A DNA stretch of 63,564 bases from an uncultured Saprospiraceae bacterium (GTDB taxonomy: Bacteria; Bacteroidota; Bacteroidia; Chitinophagales; Saprospiraceae), in contig CALLAW010000007.1 in assembly GCA_938001865.1 (NCBI GenBank), forward strand, positions 1 through 63,564, written 5' to 3'. The notes beneath the pieces were generated by a model. The model ran no database searches. It worked only from the letters and a program-made list of their open reading frames with translations, and was not told where the DNA came from. This document shows, in pieces, positions 45,861 to 54,194 of the stretch; position 1 is the first letter of the stretch; each line of letters begins with the position of its first letter. A program made the translations under genes and the position numbers.

Positions 45861-46661
45861 TCACTCTACTGAGTCTTGCTTATTACCATATGCCACGAAA
45901 TATGGATTGCGGAGATTCTCCTTATTATATCTCAGAGGTGATTTTGTCTCATGGTCGATGACACTTCCTCCGGCTTCTTCGAGTACGATCTGTGCAGCAC
46001 CGGTATCCCACTCCATCGTCGGCGCCAATCTTGGATACAGATGTGCCCCACCCTCAGCAAGTACGAGGAACTTGAGAGAGCTCCCCTTAGCAACAGTCTC
46101 AGGACGATCAAGTGCATCGAGAAATGCTTGAGTCTCATCATTGAGGTGTGATCGAGAGCAGACGACTCCAAGTTGTGCATCACTCATGGTAAATGTTTTT
46201 GCTTGGAGCTTAGTCTTGACACCATTCTCTTCCTTATAGCTGCCATGCCCTTTGATCGCATAGTATAGGACTTCTCCCACTGGCTTGTAGACAAATCCCA
46301 TAATACTCTCTCCATTACTAACGAGTGCAATATTGACAGTAAACTCTCCATTTCGCTTGATGAATTCTTTGGTCCCATCGACAGGATCGACTAACCAACT
46401 CTCAGTGTAAGTCTTACGAGTCTCATATGACAATTCCTTATTCTCCTCTGAGACGATAGGGATATGCGGTGTCATCTCCTCTAGACCCTTACAGATGATA
46501 GCATTAGCTTGCTTATCGGCTTGAGTCAGTGGAGAGTCATCTCCCTTCATCTCTATACCAAAACTAGACTCATCAGCATAGATGTTCATAATAGCAACAC
46601 CAGCCTCTCTACAGAGTGCTGACAGTCTAGGTATATAAGATTGGAGGTCTTGAGTAGTCAT
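45861..46661 (-). CDS. cysQ: 3'(2'),5'-bisphosphate nucleotidase CysQ
   Basis: A 266-aa cytoplasmic Mg-dependent phosphatase of the inositol monophosphatase superfamily, hydrolysing 3'-phosphoadenosine 5'-phosphate to AMP and relieving its inhibition of sulfur metabolism and exoribonucleases. Metal-site motifs are intact: PLTQADKQAN (about 44-53), SEEN (71-74), WLVDPVDGTKEF (89-100) and the distal WDTGAAQIVLEEAGG. It has a clean ATG at 46661, with a -7 element at 46732-46739. The gene is convergent with ftsK. Confidence 0.95.
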   Translation of the reverse strand: MTTQDLQSYIPRLSALCREAGVAIMNIYADESSFGIEMKGDDSPLTQADKQANAIICKGLEEMTPHIPIVSEENKELSYETRKTYTESWLVDPVDGTKEFIKRNGEFTVNIALVSNGESIMGFVYKPVGEVLYYAIKGHGSYKEENGVKTKLQAKTFTMSDAQLGVVCSRSHLNDETQAFLDALDRPETVAKGSSLKFLVLAEGGAHLYPRLAPTMEWDTGAAQIVLEEAGGSVIDHETKSPLRYNKENLRNPYFVAYGNKQDSVE

Positions 46662-46731
46662 ACTTTCTAAGGTTTATTGTGAATTTATAGTAGAGTTCGT
46701 ATTGGTATTGATCTAAAAATCATCTTCGGCA

Positions 46732-46739
46732 CAAATGTA
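46732..46739 (-). promoter_or_regulatory. -7 promoter element of cysQ
   Basis: TACATTTG on the minus strand (TAnnTTTG), 70 nt before the cysQ ATG. The -33 region is weak. Confidence 0.5.
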
Positions 46740-46865
46740 CCACATTGCAAAGAATATGATTAACAGCCTGCTATGTATTAATTAATTTAACAATATTAGA
46801 CTTTCAACAAAATTATTACTAACTATAGTCTCGAAATACAGAATTATTCATTAGATTTAAGTTAT

Positions 46866-46927
46866 TATAGTCATAGGGTGTCTGTAATTTCGTTGCCTTG
46901 TCGAATACCGTTCGACAAGGTTTTTTT
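46866..46927 (+). ncRNA. Candidate small RNA ending at an orphan terminator
   Basis: A near-match -7 element (TAGATTTA, 46852-46859) would start a transcript near 46866. It would end at the terminator at 46896-46927, giving an RNA of about 60 nt. The 5' part contains CATAGGGT (46872-46879), which can pair with ACCCTATG at 46941-46948 if read-through occurs, an arrangement that could switch structures. No protein frame is present. The existence of the RNA is inferred only from the terminator; its start is a guess. Confidence 0.35.
46896..46927 (+). terminator. Strong intrinsic terminator, plus-oriented, with no gene upstream
   Basis: CCTTGTCGAA-TACCG-TTCGACAAGG, a perfect 10-bp stem followed by seven T. 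On the minus strand the hairpin is not followed by a T-run, so the orientation is plus. The nearest plus-strand gene upstream is ftsK, more than 1.1 kb away and with its own hairpin. Confidence 0.85.
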
Positions 46928-47133
46928 GTTTTATACTACTACCCTATGGAAGAGATTGCCGTAGAGATAGGTATTCCCCATCGCCACTAACACCCTGCTT
47001 GTTCTTCACTCTTATTTATTTTTTTTGAATCTATCATGGCAATGTCAGGCCGACATCCCGGAGGGAGTATACTTTGACGCATGCTCGTCTCACAATATCT
47101 ATTGAATGCTAATAGCTGCAAGATGTGATCTTT

Positions 47134-47688
47134 CTAGGACTTCTTGACATACTTGGTCAAGATGACGATGTGTTGGCCATCTACCTTCCCTTCGATGTGA
47201 TCGGCATTGTCATGGACGAGTCTGATTCGCCTTACTGCAGTACCACGTTTGGCTGTAAAGCCAGCTCCCTTCACATTGAGGTCTTGGATCAGGGTAACGC
47301 TATCGCCATTAGCTAGGACGTTGCCATTACTATCCTTGTGGACTATCGATGTGAGTACGTCATCAGCCCACTCTTGGTCTTCCTCTGTAAGGTAGAGCAT
47401 ACCCATCAAATCCTGAGCCCATCCGTGCTCACTGAGTTGCTTGAGGAGTCTGTAACTCACGACTTTGACAGCTGTGACTTCTGACCAGATACTTTCATTG
47501 AGACATCTCAGGTGGTTAGCATCGAGTGTACCATTTACACAAGTGAGACAAGTATCACAAAGTGCCACTTGCTCGTCAAGAGAGTCTCCCTTGCGAGGTG
47601 GCACGATATAAGTCTCTAAGTGTGCCGCTGTAGCGCAAAGTTCACACGTGGAATTACAACGATCTTTGAGGTATGATGAGATTGGCAT
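47134..47688 (-). CDS. phnA: PhnA-type zinc-ribbon domain protein
   Basis: A 184-aa cytoplasmic protein. N-terminal zinc ribbon with CELC (about 16-19) and CDTC (about 44-47), then the PhnA C-terminal SH3-like domain (SIVHKDSNGNVLANGDSVTLIQDLNVKGAGFTAKRGTAVRRIRLV, ending in HIEGKVDGQHIVILTKYVKK). Despite its name the protein is not needed for the C-P lyase pathway in general; its cellular role is unclear. There are no phn neighbours. The start at 47688 lies six nt after the end of a terminator-like hairpin and T-run (47695-47741), so leader control is possible. A -7 element (TACATTTG) overlaps that hairpin at 47738-47745. Confidence 0.9.
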   Translation of the reverse strand: MPISSYLKDRCNSTCELCATAAHLETYIVPPRKGDSLDEQVALCDTCLTCVNGTLDANHLRCLNESIWSEVTAVKVVSYRLLKQLSEHGWAQDLMGMLYLTEEDQEWADDVLTSIVHKDSNGNVLANGDSVTLIQDLNVKGAGFTAKRGTAVRRIRLVHDNADHIEGKVDGQHIVILTKYVKKS

Positions 47689-47694
47689 TAATTG

Positions 47695-47741
47695 AAAAAT
47701 TTGCAGTTAGCAAGAATAAAATCCTTCTTACTAACTGCAAA
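47695..47741 (-). terminator. Terminator-like hairpin directly in front of the phnA-type start codon
   Basis: On the minus strand TTTGCAGTTAG pairs with CTAACTGCAAA (47731-47741 with 47700-47710). The stem extends inward by a T-G pair and AAGAA/TTCTT to about 17 bp, with an 8-nt loop, followed by five T (47699-47695). It could simply end the upstream T9SS gene (stop 47823), but its place six nt before the ATG also fits an attenuator. Confidence 0.7.
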
Positions 47742-47745
47742 TGTA
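47738..47745 (-). promoter_or_regulatory. -7 promoter element overlapping the hairpin before the phnA-type gene
   Basis: TACATTTG (minus strand). It overlaps the 5' arm of the hairpin, so a transcript started here would begin inside the stem and could not form the whole hairpin, while read-through from upstream could. No clear -33 element. Confidence 0.4.
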
Positions 47746-47822
47746 AGTGTAAAATATGGAGTGATACTGCATCTCGATTCAGAGAGATCAAATATTTGCT
47801 ATCACTCTATGCTAGTTTGACA

Positions 47823-50207
47823 TTAGTGAACCACCACTCTTTCACTCCACACACTGCCATCTTGAAATGTCAATACCAGATGATAGATACCACTCAAATA
47901 ATCAGCTTGTATGGTGTTGTGATTGGTAAGAGACCCACTCTCCACTCTCTGTCCGTCTAATCGATATATGGCATAGCTTGATAGCTCACCAGAGGTCTCT
48001 ATGGTAATTAATCCATTTGTAGGATTGGGATAGATGTGAGTATCTTCATCATTGAACTCTAGGGTATTAGTGATATCTGAAAAATCTAGAGTATAGACTC
48101 TATCTTCTAAGCAGTAAAATTTCTCATCGAAGTCCATAACCATGATATCTGTGATTTTGATCTGAGTCGTACTGACATTGATCCCACCTTTCTGAGCTAG
48201 TCTGAAGAGAGTGGAGTAATCTGTGATTGGGGTGTTATCATTGCTACTTCTCGAAGCAGCATATACTTCTCTTCCAGTCTCACCTGTGTGGTACATCCAC
48301 ACACTTGAATCAAAGATATTGAAACCCAGCACTGAAAATTCTCCCAATCCAGTTGAAAAGATCTCTCTATCATACTCAATCGTACAAGTCAAAGAATAAA
48401 TATCAGAAAATCCTTCAACAGAAATATTACAGAATGAAAGAGCATCAGCACTACTAAGTATCTCTGTCGGCAGACTTAGTTCAATGTGTCCATCGCCTCC
48501 ATATGGGGCACAGAGAAAATCTATTGGATCAATGTCTATTCCTTTTTTGCTATAGTTTTTCTGCACAACTTCTAGGTCTTTAGATGTTATCTCTCCATCA
48601 CCATTACAGTCTACATGCTTGTAATTGGTGCCTGTCGCAAAAGAATGCGTACGATCCTCTCCGAAGAATCCATTCCACACATCTGAGATAAATGACCTTG
48701 GTGACTCTAACAGATTATCAATTACTATAGCCTTAGTACCAAGCATATAATCTCTGACATTGACCTCTTCATCATTATTAATATCTCCAGGATAGATACA
48801 GTCTAGATCTTGACAGATAGCAAGTGATGTACAATCAGACTGGTACCCACTTTCGTAAAATTGACCTACTTGATTTAATCTATCGATACCAAAGTCGATA
48901 ATTTCTAGATGGTCAAGATCTTGAGATTGAGTAAACGTATTTACCAGATCAAACACGATCTTCCCACCTGAAGATAGACTAGAAACATATTGCGAACTGA
49001 GTGCTCTATAGTCCGAGGAAGTCGTGTGCCATCCATTCTCATCATTTGGGTGATCAGAATACATATACGATGTAGTTGGCAATGCCGGATTTGTAGGATT
49101 GTAACCATCACCTGACATTGTAATAGGTGTCCCATCTGACCACTTCCCTTGGAGTAGATTAGCCAATTGATTAATATTATTCAATTCAAATGCATTAGCT
49201 AAATTTGAATTTGCCCTACCATACACCATGCAACTTTTTAGCTCATTGCCCAACACCTTGCAGCCATTAAACACTCTGTCCTCATATGTCCTAGCACCGG
49301 TAGTACAGATATTGCCCGCATCTCCATCTAGATTGTCACTATTATAGACATACATGATATCATCATCTGGACTACATGCCATCTTATCATCTTCACCACA
49401 TCCAAGATCATAGTCCATCCAATGCCCAAAGTAAATGTCTGAATAATTTCTGGCTGATCGATTATAGATAATATGCTTTTGGAAGACTGATTGGTTTACA
49501 GCATTATTGTCAGTACAGTAGAATGCATAAAGCACTGTATGTAGCTCTATACCAGCACTACTTTCGCCACCATAATCATTGGAGATATGGTAAAGCAGCT
49601 GGTCAGGAACCACAGCACCGTTATTTCCCTCGATAATGGGATGGTCACCTTCAGTTGGTGAATAGACTCCATCTCCATTCTGATCGAAGAATGGCGCTGA
49701 CGATTGATCATCCAACATCCCCGAGTAGTACTGATTGCCTCTTGCTGGCCACTCCAAGATATCCTTGGAAATTTCAGAATCCAAAATCCCATCGCTAAGG
49801 TCTGCCAATAAACCCTCAATCTCAAATCGGTATACACTAAATACTCTACCAATAGCAAGCGGATCTCCCACAAATGGTTGTCCTGTAGACTGATCTAACA
49901 TTCCCGGAGTTTTTCCGATTGCATTGACATTGTTACTGTAAGTAGCAACTGATCCATAAGGATTCAATGCGTCATCATACATACACATCCAGATGTTTCC
50001 TGCAAATATTGCATTAGCTCCATTCCCTTCAGAGGTATATGGGACTTTATAGACACTGCTTGAACTACCATCCCAGAAGAGTCCTCCATCTTCATTTAAT
50101 GTCGTAAAGACTTCATTGACATTGAGGAATTTGGATTCACCACTTTGACAGTAAATAATGCTCAAAGGTAAAATAAGAGTTGCGAGAGTAATGTAATGTT
50201 TCATCAT
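47823..50207 (-). CDS. Exported dockerin-containing T9SS surface protein
   Basis: A 794-aa exported protein. I use the ATG at 50207 (MMKHYITLATLILPLSIIYCQ); a longer frame from 50255 lacks a signal. The N-terminal ~500 residues are of a recognisable Bacteroidota type (LNVNEVFTTLNEDGGLFWDG, AIFAGNIWMCMYDD, FDQNGDGVYSPTEGDHPI, FGHWMDYDLGCGEDD). A dockerin-like calcium pair follows (CIYPGDINNDEEVNVRDYMLG; DCNGDGEITSKDLEVVQKNY), then a cohesin-like beta segment and a type A sorting domain (HIYPNPTNGLITIET to the end). Function unknown; it looks like a surface scaffold. It is probably ended by the hairpin at 47695-47741. Confidence 0.85.
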   Translation of the reverse strand: MMKHYITLATLILPLSIIYCQSGESKFLNVNEVFTTLNEDGGLFWDGSSSSVYKVPYTSEGNGANAIFAGNIWMCMYDDALNPYGSVATYSNNVNAIGKTPGMLDQSTGQPFVGDPLAIGRVFSVYRFEIEGLLADLSDGILDSEISKDILEWPARGNQYYSGMLDDQSSAPFFDQNGDGVYSPTEGDHPIIEGNNGAVVPDQLLYHISNDYGGESSAGIELHTVLYAFYCTDNNAVNQSVFQKHIIYNRSARNYSDIYFGHWMDYDLGCGEDDKMACSPDDDIMYVYNSDNLDGDAGNICTTGARTYEDRVFNGCKVLGNELKSCMVYGRANSNLANAFELNNINQLANLLQGKWSDGTPITMSGDGYNPTNPALPTTSYMYSDHPNDENGWHTTSSDYRALSSQYVSSLSSGGKIVFDLVNTFTQSQDLDHLEIIDFGIDRLNQVGQFYESGYQSDCTSLAICQDLDCIYPGDINNDEEVNVRDYMLGTKAIVIDNLLESPRSFISDVWNGFFGEDRTHSFATGTNYKHVDCNGDGEITSKDLEVVQKNYSKKGIDIDPIDFLCAPYGGDGHIELSLPTEILSSADALSFCNISVEGFSDIYSLTCTIEYDREIFSTGLGEFSVLGFNIFDSSVWMYHTGETGREVYAASRSSNDNTPITDYSTLFRLAQKGGINVSTTQIKITDIMVMDFDEKFYCLEDRVYTLDFSDITNTLEFNDEDTHIYPNPTNGLITIETSGELSSYAIYRLDGQRVESGSLTNHNTIQADYLSGIYHLVLTFQDGSVWSERVVVH

Positions 50208-50518
50208 GATACTATTGTTTTGATTCAATATTACAATGATGAGTTGATCACACAACCTCAGTCATGAATCGTTTTTATTGGGTAATACTTCTATCCATAT
50301 GTATTCAAATTGACATCAAGAGTTAATTACTCGAGTCTAACGGACATTTGCCTTACATGGTTAGCTTATAATCCCAAAGTGGAGATTTTACAATAAGTGT
50401 AAACATTGCAGTCATCCAATTAGAATGATCATACTTGGATATAAAGAGATGAGGAGTTAACTCTTAATCTCTCGCAGAGATAAAAATATCGACATGCACT
50501 CCTCTATGTTACCAGTGA
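50208..50518. other. Intergenic region with the promoter of the T9SS gene
   Basis: About 310 bp. The right end holds the hairpin (50445-50472) after the glycan operon. The left end must contain the promoter of the T9SS dockerin gene; no clean TAnnTTTG was found. Confidence 0.4.
50445..50472 (-). terminator. Probable terminator of the glycan mini-operon
   Basis: AGAGAT.A.GAG-TTAA-CTC.T.ATCTCT, a 12-position stem with two mismatches, 46 nt past the stop of the MraY/WecA-family gene and followed on the minus strand by TTTAT. Confidence 0.5.
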
Positions 50519-51487
50519 CTAAGCCTTCAATAGATATCGAGTAAAAACTCCCAAGAGACCAAAGACAATCAAATACGCCATGATGATTAATATCAAACTG
50601 GCATCAAGTGATGATGCGACGAATGGCAGAGTCGTCACTATCGATAAGCAGTAGCCAATCCCCAGAGTCTGCCACTTAGACCAACCCATCTTCTGTAGTC
50701 GTAATGCAAGGTGATCAGGACTGCCATGCCACCACTTAAGCCCCTTACTCTTCCTGATGATAATCAAAAAGAACAATTCGTAGAGCGGTAACAATGAAAC
50801 AAATACGAACGGTAAGAAGGATAACAATGGTAAGTCTCCAAATCCGATTGACGTCAACTGAAAGTATGCAATGCTAAAGCCCAATAAGTGACTCCCCGAA
50901 TCTCCGAGATAGATAGAAGCATTGGGTCGATTAAAGAAGAGAAAGCCCAGAATCGATGCTGCAAGGATCAATGCACTCAATGGTAGTTGAATGAATCCTC
51001 CCATGATAATCAATCCGATCATCCCTACACCTGCCGCTAATCCATCACAGACGTCTATCAGATTATATGCATTGACCAGAATCAATATCCAAAACCCTGA
51101 GATTAAATAATCAAGAATATCACTCCCCGTAAACTCAAAATGCAATCCGAGACCGACAACTCCATATGCTACTCCTAACTGAAGAATAAACTTATGGAGT
51201 GGTTTGAATTCTATCGCATCATCCACCAGTCCTAAGACCATGAAGAGTCCTGCTCCAAGTAGGTAACAGACATCAACTGATGCTATGGAATCTAGGATAA
51301 AATGTGAAAGAAGAAATGATAAAAAAACAGCCAATCCGCCTAGGTAAGCAACGGACTCTGTATGCTGTACTACGATCTTGTTCGGCTTATTGACAAAGTG
51401 AATCTTCCGTGCTAACCATCTACAGAAACCTGTCAGTATGATACCAATCCCAATCGTTACTCCTAGTGTGACAATGTATACGTTCAT
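50519..51487 (-). CDS. MraY/WecA-family sugar-phosphate transferase
   Basis: A 322-aa polytopic inner-membrane enzyme (about 10-11 helices) that transfers a sugar-1-phosphate from a UDP-sugar to undecaprenyl phosphate, the first step of a lipid-linked glycan. I use the ATG at 51487; a TTG at 51505 is in frame. Active-site signatures: VDDAIEF (the DD pair at 89-90), AYNLIDVCDGLAAG (N/D motif), FFNRPNASIYLGDSGSHLLGF and HGSPDHLALRLQKMGW. The HGS-DH form resembles WecA/TagO more than MraY. It is the third gene of the unit with the epimerase and FAD protein, 64 nt after the latter. Confidence 0.9.
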   Translation of the reverse strand: MNVYIVTLGVTIGIGIILTGFCRWLARKIHFVNKPNKIVVQHTESVAYLGGLAVFLSFLLSHFILDSIASVDVCYLLGAGLFMVLGLVDDAIEFKPLHKFILQLGVAYGVVGLGLHFEFTGSDILDYLISGFWILILVNAYNLIDVCDGLAAGVGMIGLIIMGGFIQLPLSALILAASILGFLFFNRPNASIYLGDSGSHLLGFSIAYFQLTSIGFGDLPLLSFLPFVFVSLLPLYELFFLIIIRKSKGLKWWHGSPDHLALRLQKMGWSKWQTLGIGYCLSIVTTLPFVASSLDASLILIIMAYLIVFGLLGVFTRYLLKA

Positions 51488-51551
51488 TCTATCTATTAAT
51501 GGCAAGAGGCACTCTATCCGAGTATGCTCTTAGCAGATTACATGCGGACTT

Positions 51552-52880
51552 TTATGACTTTTCTTGTGACATGGCCCATTGGAATCCATCGTTCATCACT
51601 TGAGCCATACTGCTATACTCCCACTGTCCATATCTACCTAGCAGTGATACATTATGAGAAGCGTAATAGTCCTTAAGTGCTTGGACGGCAACCTTACTAT
51701 CATTGGTAAATACTACATACGCTGGACTGACTACCAGCATATTCTGATCAACAATCGTACAATCTTCTGGAATTGCGTCTACCTGTTCGAGGTCTGCTAC
51801 CACTCTCTCATAGATTGCTTCTTCAGTCTGCATTGGCCACTCAGACGGCTCTGTGATTTCGACCAGTAGTCCCCATCCATCTGGAGGAGAAAGTAGTGGA
51901 TCAAAGTTATGTAGATAAACCAATCGAGTAAATACTATTGATTCTTCTCCATAGTATCTCCAATGACCCTTTCCTTGAGGTCTTGGTCCTTTGATGCTAA
52001 TCATGACACTGATCACTCTATTTGCCTTGAGCAACTTACCCATATCTCTATACTGTTGTGGCAGATCTGAAGTGATTTGTATGAGTGTCGGCAACGGGAT
52101 CGTGCTGAGCAGGCTTTGATCATAGTGATATATCTGCTCACCATCTGGTGTATTGCAGACTACTGTTTGGTCTTTAAGCGAAAGTGATATTACCTCGTGT
52201 TCTAAGTCGACAGTATCCACCTTATCACCAAGAGTCTTGGCCAGTACTTCCATCCCTCTGATTGGAGAGTCAGCAGGTGGTCTCGGGTACCATCCATTAG
52301 AGTTGTATGGGATAAATGTTGTATTCTCTGCCACTGATCCTTCAATGACCTGTTCGAGATCGGGATGATCAATATTCCATTGAAAGCCTGATGGTGCCAA
52401 GTCCTTCAATGGTCTCTTCCATACCTTACGGTTGTAAGGATACATAAACAGGTCACAAAAATATCGACCAAAGGAGAACTCGAGCATCTCTTCGAAGTTA
52501 TTTGGTTCCAACTTTGGTGTTCGATCGATTGCTAACTTTAGATCTGCTATAGTGGCCTCTATTGCCTCTAGACTCTGACCTTTGAGATTCATCTGGAGTG
52601 GATAGCGTGATGTGCCCTCTCTAGTCTCTACCCAGGCCTCAGGGTCTATAGGATGGATATCAGTACCTAAGAGATCTAGGATCGTATCCTGTATCGGAAA
52701 ACTCTGAAAGTGCAATAAGTGAAGAACGTGGTCAAACCAATAACCGTTAAAGTTAATAGTCTTCACCAATCCTCCTACTCGATTCTCTCTCTCCAGCACT
52801 CTGGCCCTAGACTGCAGATGATAGCCTGCCGATAATCCTGCTAGCCCTGCGCCTAAGATTATGCTCTCTGTAGATTCCAA
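51552..52880 (-). CDS. FAD-dependent oxidoreductase, protoporphyrinogen-oxidase/UDP-galactopyranose-mutase-like
   Basis: A 442-aa enzyme with an N-terminal FAD-binding dinucleotide motif (ILGAGLAGLSAGYHL) and a second conserved piece RVLERENRVGGLVKT. The middle has YNRKVWKRPLKDL and WYPRPPADSPIRGMEVLAKTLGD, as in mutase-like flavoproteins used in surface-glycan pathways. I favour a TTG start at 52880, which puts the FAD motif near residue 10 and overlaps the upstream epimerase gene by only 22 nt. The in-frame ATG at 52949 would add 23 very basic residues and a 91-nt overlap. The sugar substrate is not clear. Confidence 0.8.
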   Translation of the reverse strand: MESTESIILGAGLAGLSAGYHLQSRARVLERENRVGGLVKTINFNGYWFDHVLHLLHFQSFPIQDTILDLLGTDIHPIDPEAWVETREGTSRYPLQMNLKGQSLEAIEATIADLKLAIDRTPKLEPNNFEEMLEFSFGRYFCDLFMYPYNRKVWKRPLKDLAPSGFQWNIDHPDLEQVIEGSVAENTTFIPYNSNGWYPRPPADSPIRGMEVLAKTLGDKVDTVDLEHEVISLSLKDQTVVCNTPDGEQIYHYDQSLLSTIPLPTLIQITSDLPQQYRDMGKLLKANRVISVMISIKGPRPQGKGHWRYYGEESIVFTRLVYLHNFDPLLSPPDGWGLLVEITEPSEWPMQTEEAIYERVVADLEQVDAIPEDCTIVDQNMLVVSPAYVVFTNDSKVAVQALKDYYASHNVSLLGRYGQWEYSSMAQVMNDGFQWAMSQEKS

Positions 52881-53872
52881 TCTTTGGTATTTTCTTCTTG
52901 TATACTTTTTGTAATGATTTCTTGAATCATATCCTGTATCGTTGGCCATTCTCTTTCACCGATTAGAGCCTTCATCTTTGTCGTATCGGGTCTCCTATGC
53001 ATGACATCTTGCTTTCCTGGGAATACCGTATCATAGCGCTTGTACTCGATCTTACTCTGTGTATCCACTTTATCCAAGATAAGATTTGCTACAGTATTGA
53101 TCGCTGTCATCTGATCTGATCCCACATTGATAACATTATTACCTCTCTGCCATGCTGAAGGATTGGTAATGAGTTGATCAAGGACTTCGCAGAATGTTTG
53201 TATATAAGTAAATGATCGAGTCTGGTTGCCATCGCCATAAACTGTAAGGTCTTTTCCCTCTAATGCCAATTTGATGAACTTTGGTACCACCATACCATAT
53301 GTAGATGACTGTCCATAACCTATGACATTGAATGGACGTACGATCTGTACCTGCTTACCCACTGCCATCGCAGCTAATCCCTCTTGCTCTAATGCCCACT
53401 TCCCTGATGCATAACCTAACTTACCAGCATCATAGTCTAGTGCTGCCTGCTGACTGATCGCCTGGGCCTCTTGAGATCGTTGGTCTTTGGTCAATCCGTA
53501 GACTGCCGATGACGAAAACAAGACAACTGGCGTAGACATGTCCGAAAGTTCTAAGATATTACGAGTCCCATACTTAGAGACATTATAGGACTGTATTGGC
53601 TCCTCCACTACGAGCTCCATACCTACTAAGCTTGCCATGTGGATGATAAGGTCTTGATCCATACAGACCTGTCTGACAAGTTCCTTATCCAGTGTGGATC
53701 CATTGACCAGTCTGACATTCGGACCGATTGGAAGTCCTTCGATACTGCCTGTCGAGAGATCATCTAATATCGTGATGGTATTATCTCTAGCAGCGAGGTA
53801 ATTGACAAGGTGTGTACCGATGAATCCACATCCACCTGTCATGAGTATTTTTTGCCTATTTAAGTCTTTCAT
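52859..53872 (-). CDS. NAD-dependent nucleotide-sugar epimerase/dehydratase
   Basis: A 337-aa extended short-chain dehydrogenase. Rossmann motif MTGGCGFIGTHLVNYL near the N-terminus; catalytic serine region LFSSSAVYGLT; catalytic YxxxK as YASGK (LGYASGKWALEQEG); NVIGYGQSSTYGMVVPKFI and GDGNQTRSFTYI follow, as in GalE and UDP-sugar decarboxylases. I use the ATG at 53872; a TTG at 53899 is possible. It is the first gene of a three-gene surface-glycan unit. The C-terminal 7 codons overlap the next gene. Confidence 0.88.
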   Translation of the reverse strand: MKDLNRQKILMTGGCGFIGTHLVNYLAARDNTITILDDLSTGSIEGLPIGPNVRLVNGSTLDKELVRQVCMDQDLIIHMASLVGMELVVEEPIQSYNVSKYGTRNILELSDMSTPVVLFSSSAVYGLTKDQRSQEAQAISQQAALDYDAGKLGYASGKWALEQEGLAAMAVGKQVQIVRPFNVIGYGQSSTYGMVVPKFIKLALEGKDLTVYGDGNQTRSFTYIQTFCEVLDQLITNPSAWQRGNNVINVGSDQMTAINTVANLILDKVDTQSKIEYKRYDTVFPGKQDVMHRRPDTTKMKALIGEREWPTIQDMIQEIITKSIQEENTKDWNLQRA

Positions 53873-53898
53873 ATCAGCTGGTTTGTTTTGTATGATCA

Positions 53899-53969
53899 AG
53901 GGGTAGAATTGAAAGATGATATCTCACTCAATTTCATCTTAATGACAATATTTACTGGCAAGTACCCCT
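53899..53969 (-). promoter_or_regulatory. Possible structured 5' leader of the glycan operon
   Basis: On the minus strand AGGGGTA (53963-53969) pairs with TACCCCT (53899-53905), enclosing an inner stem AAGATGA/TCATCTT (53934-53940 with 53913-53919). The structure ends 27 nt before the ATG. It could be a leader RNA element or chance pairing. Confidence 0.3.
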
Positions 53970-54103
53970 ACACATAATTGGTTATTTTATATATGTTTTT
54001 TCTTGACGTTTTAGAGTAGACGCTGGTTAGGTTGTTAGGTGATCTAGAGTTACGATCGATTGAGTACTTACGAATAGGCGGCTATGTAATAGCATTAATA
54101 TAG

Positions 54104-54140
54104 ATGTCGCTTATTTCGTCGTAATTATGTCGTTTATTTC
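54104..54140. repeat. Direct repeat upstream of dinB, possible regulator-binding site
   Basis: ATGTCGCTTATTTC (54104-54117) and ATGTCGTTTATTTC (54127-54140), 13 of 14 identical, start-to-start 23 nt, about 55 nt before the dinB ATG. Two helical turns apart suits a dimer or tandem binding. Confidence 0.45.
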
Positions 54141-54194
54141 AACTATATTTACACCAGTGTAGAGATCTTCCCAACTTATAACCGTAATCCGACT

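Larger units (their letters stand above)
46662..47133. other. Intergenic region with cysQ promoter and an orphan plus-strand terminator
   Basis: About 470 bp without a protein gene. The left part holds the cysQ promoter (minus). Near 46.9 kb is a strong plus-oriented terminator with no plus-strand gene before it, listed separately. The right part lies 3' of the phnA-type gene and shows no clear terminator for it. Confidence 0.5.
53873..54194. other. Divergent region between the glycan operon and dinB, with structured leader and direct repeats
   Basis: About 320 bp without a gene. The left half holds a predicted stem-loop leader for the epimerase gene; the right half holds a 14-nt direct repeat in front of dinB. 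Both are listed separately. Confidence 0.5.

Noticed and set aside
46896-46927. Terminator assigned to the phnA-type gene
   Set aside because: That gene runs on the minus strand, where this hairpin is not followed by a T-run, and it lies more than 200 nt past the stop.
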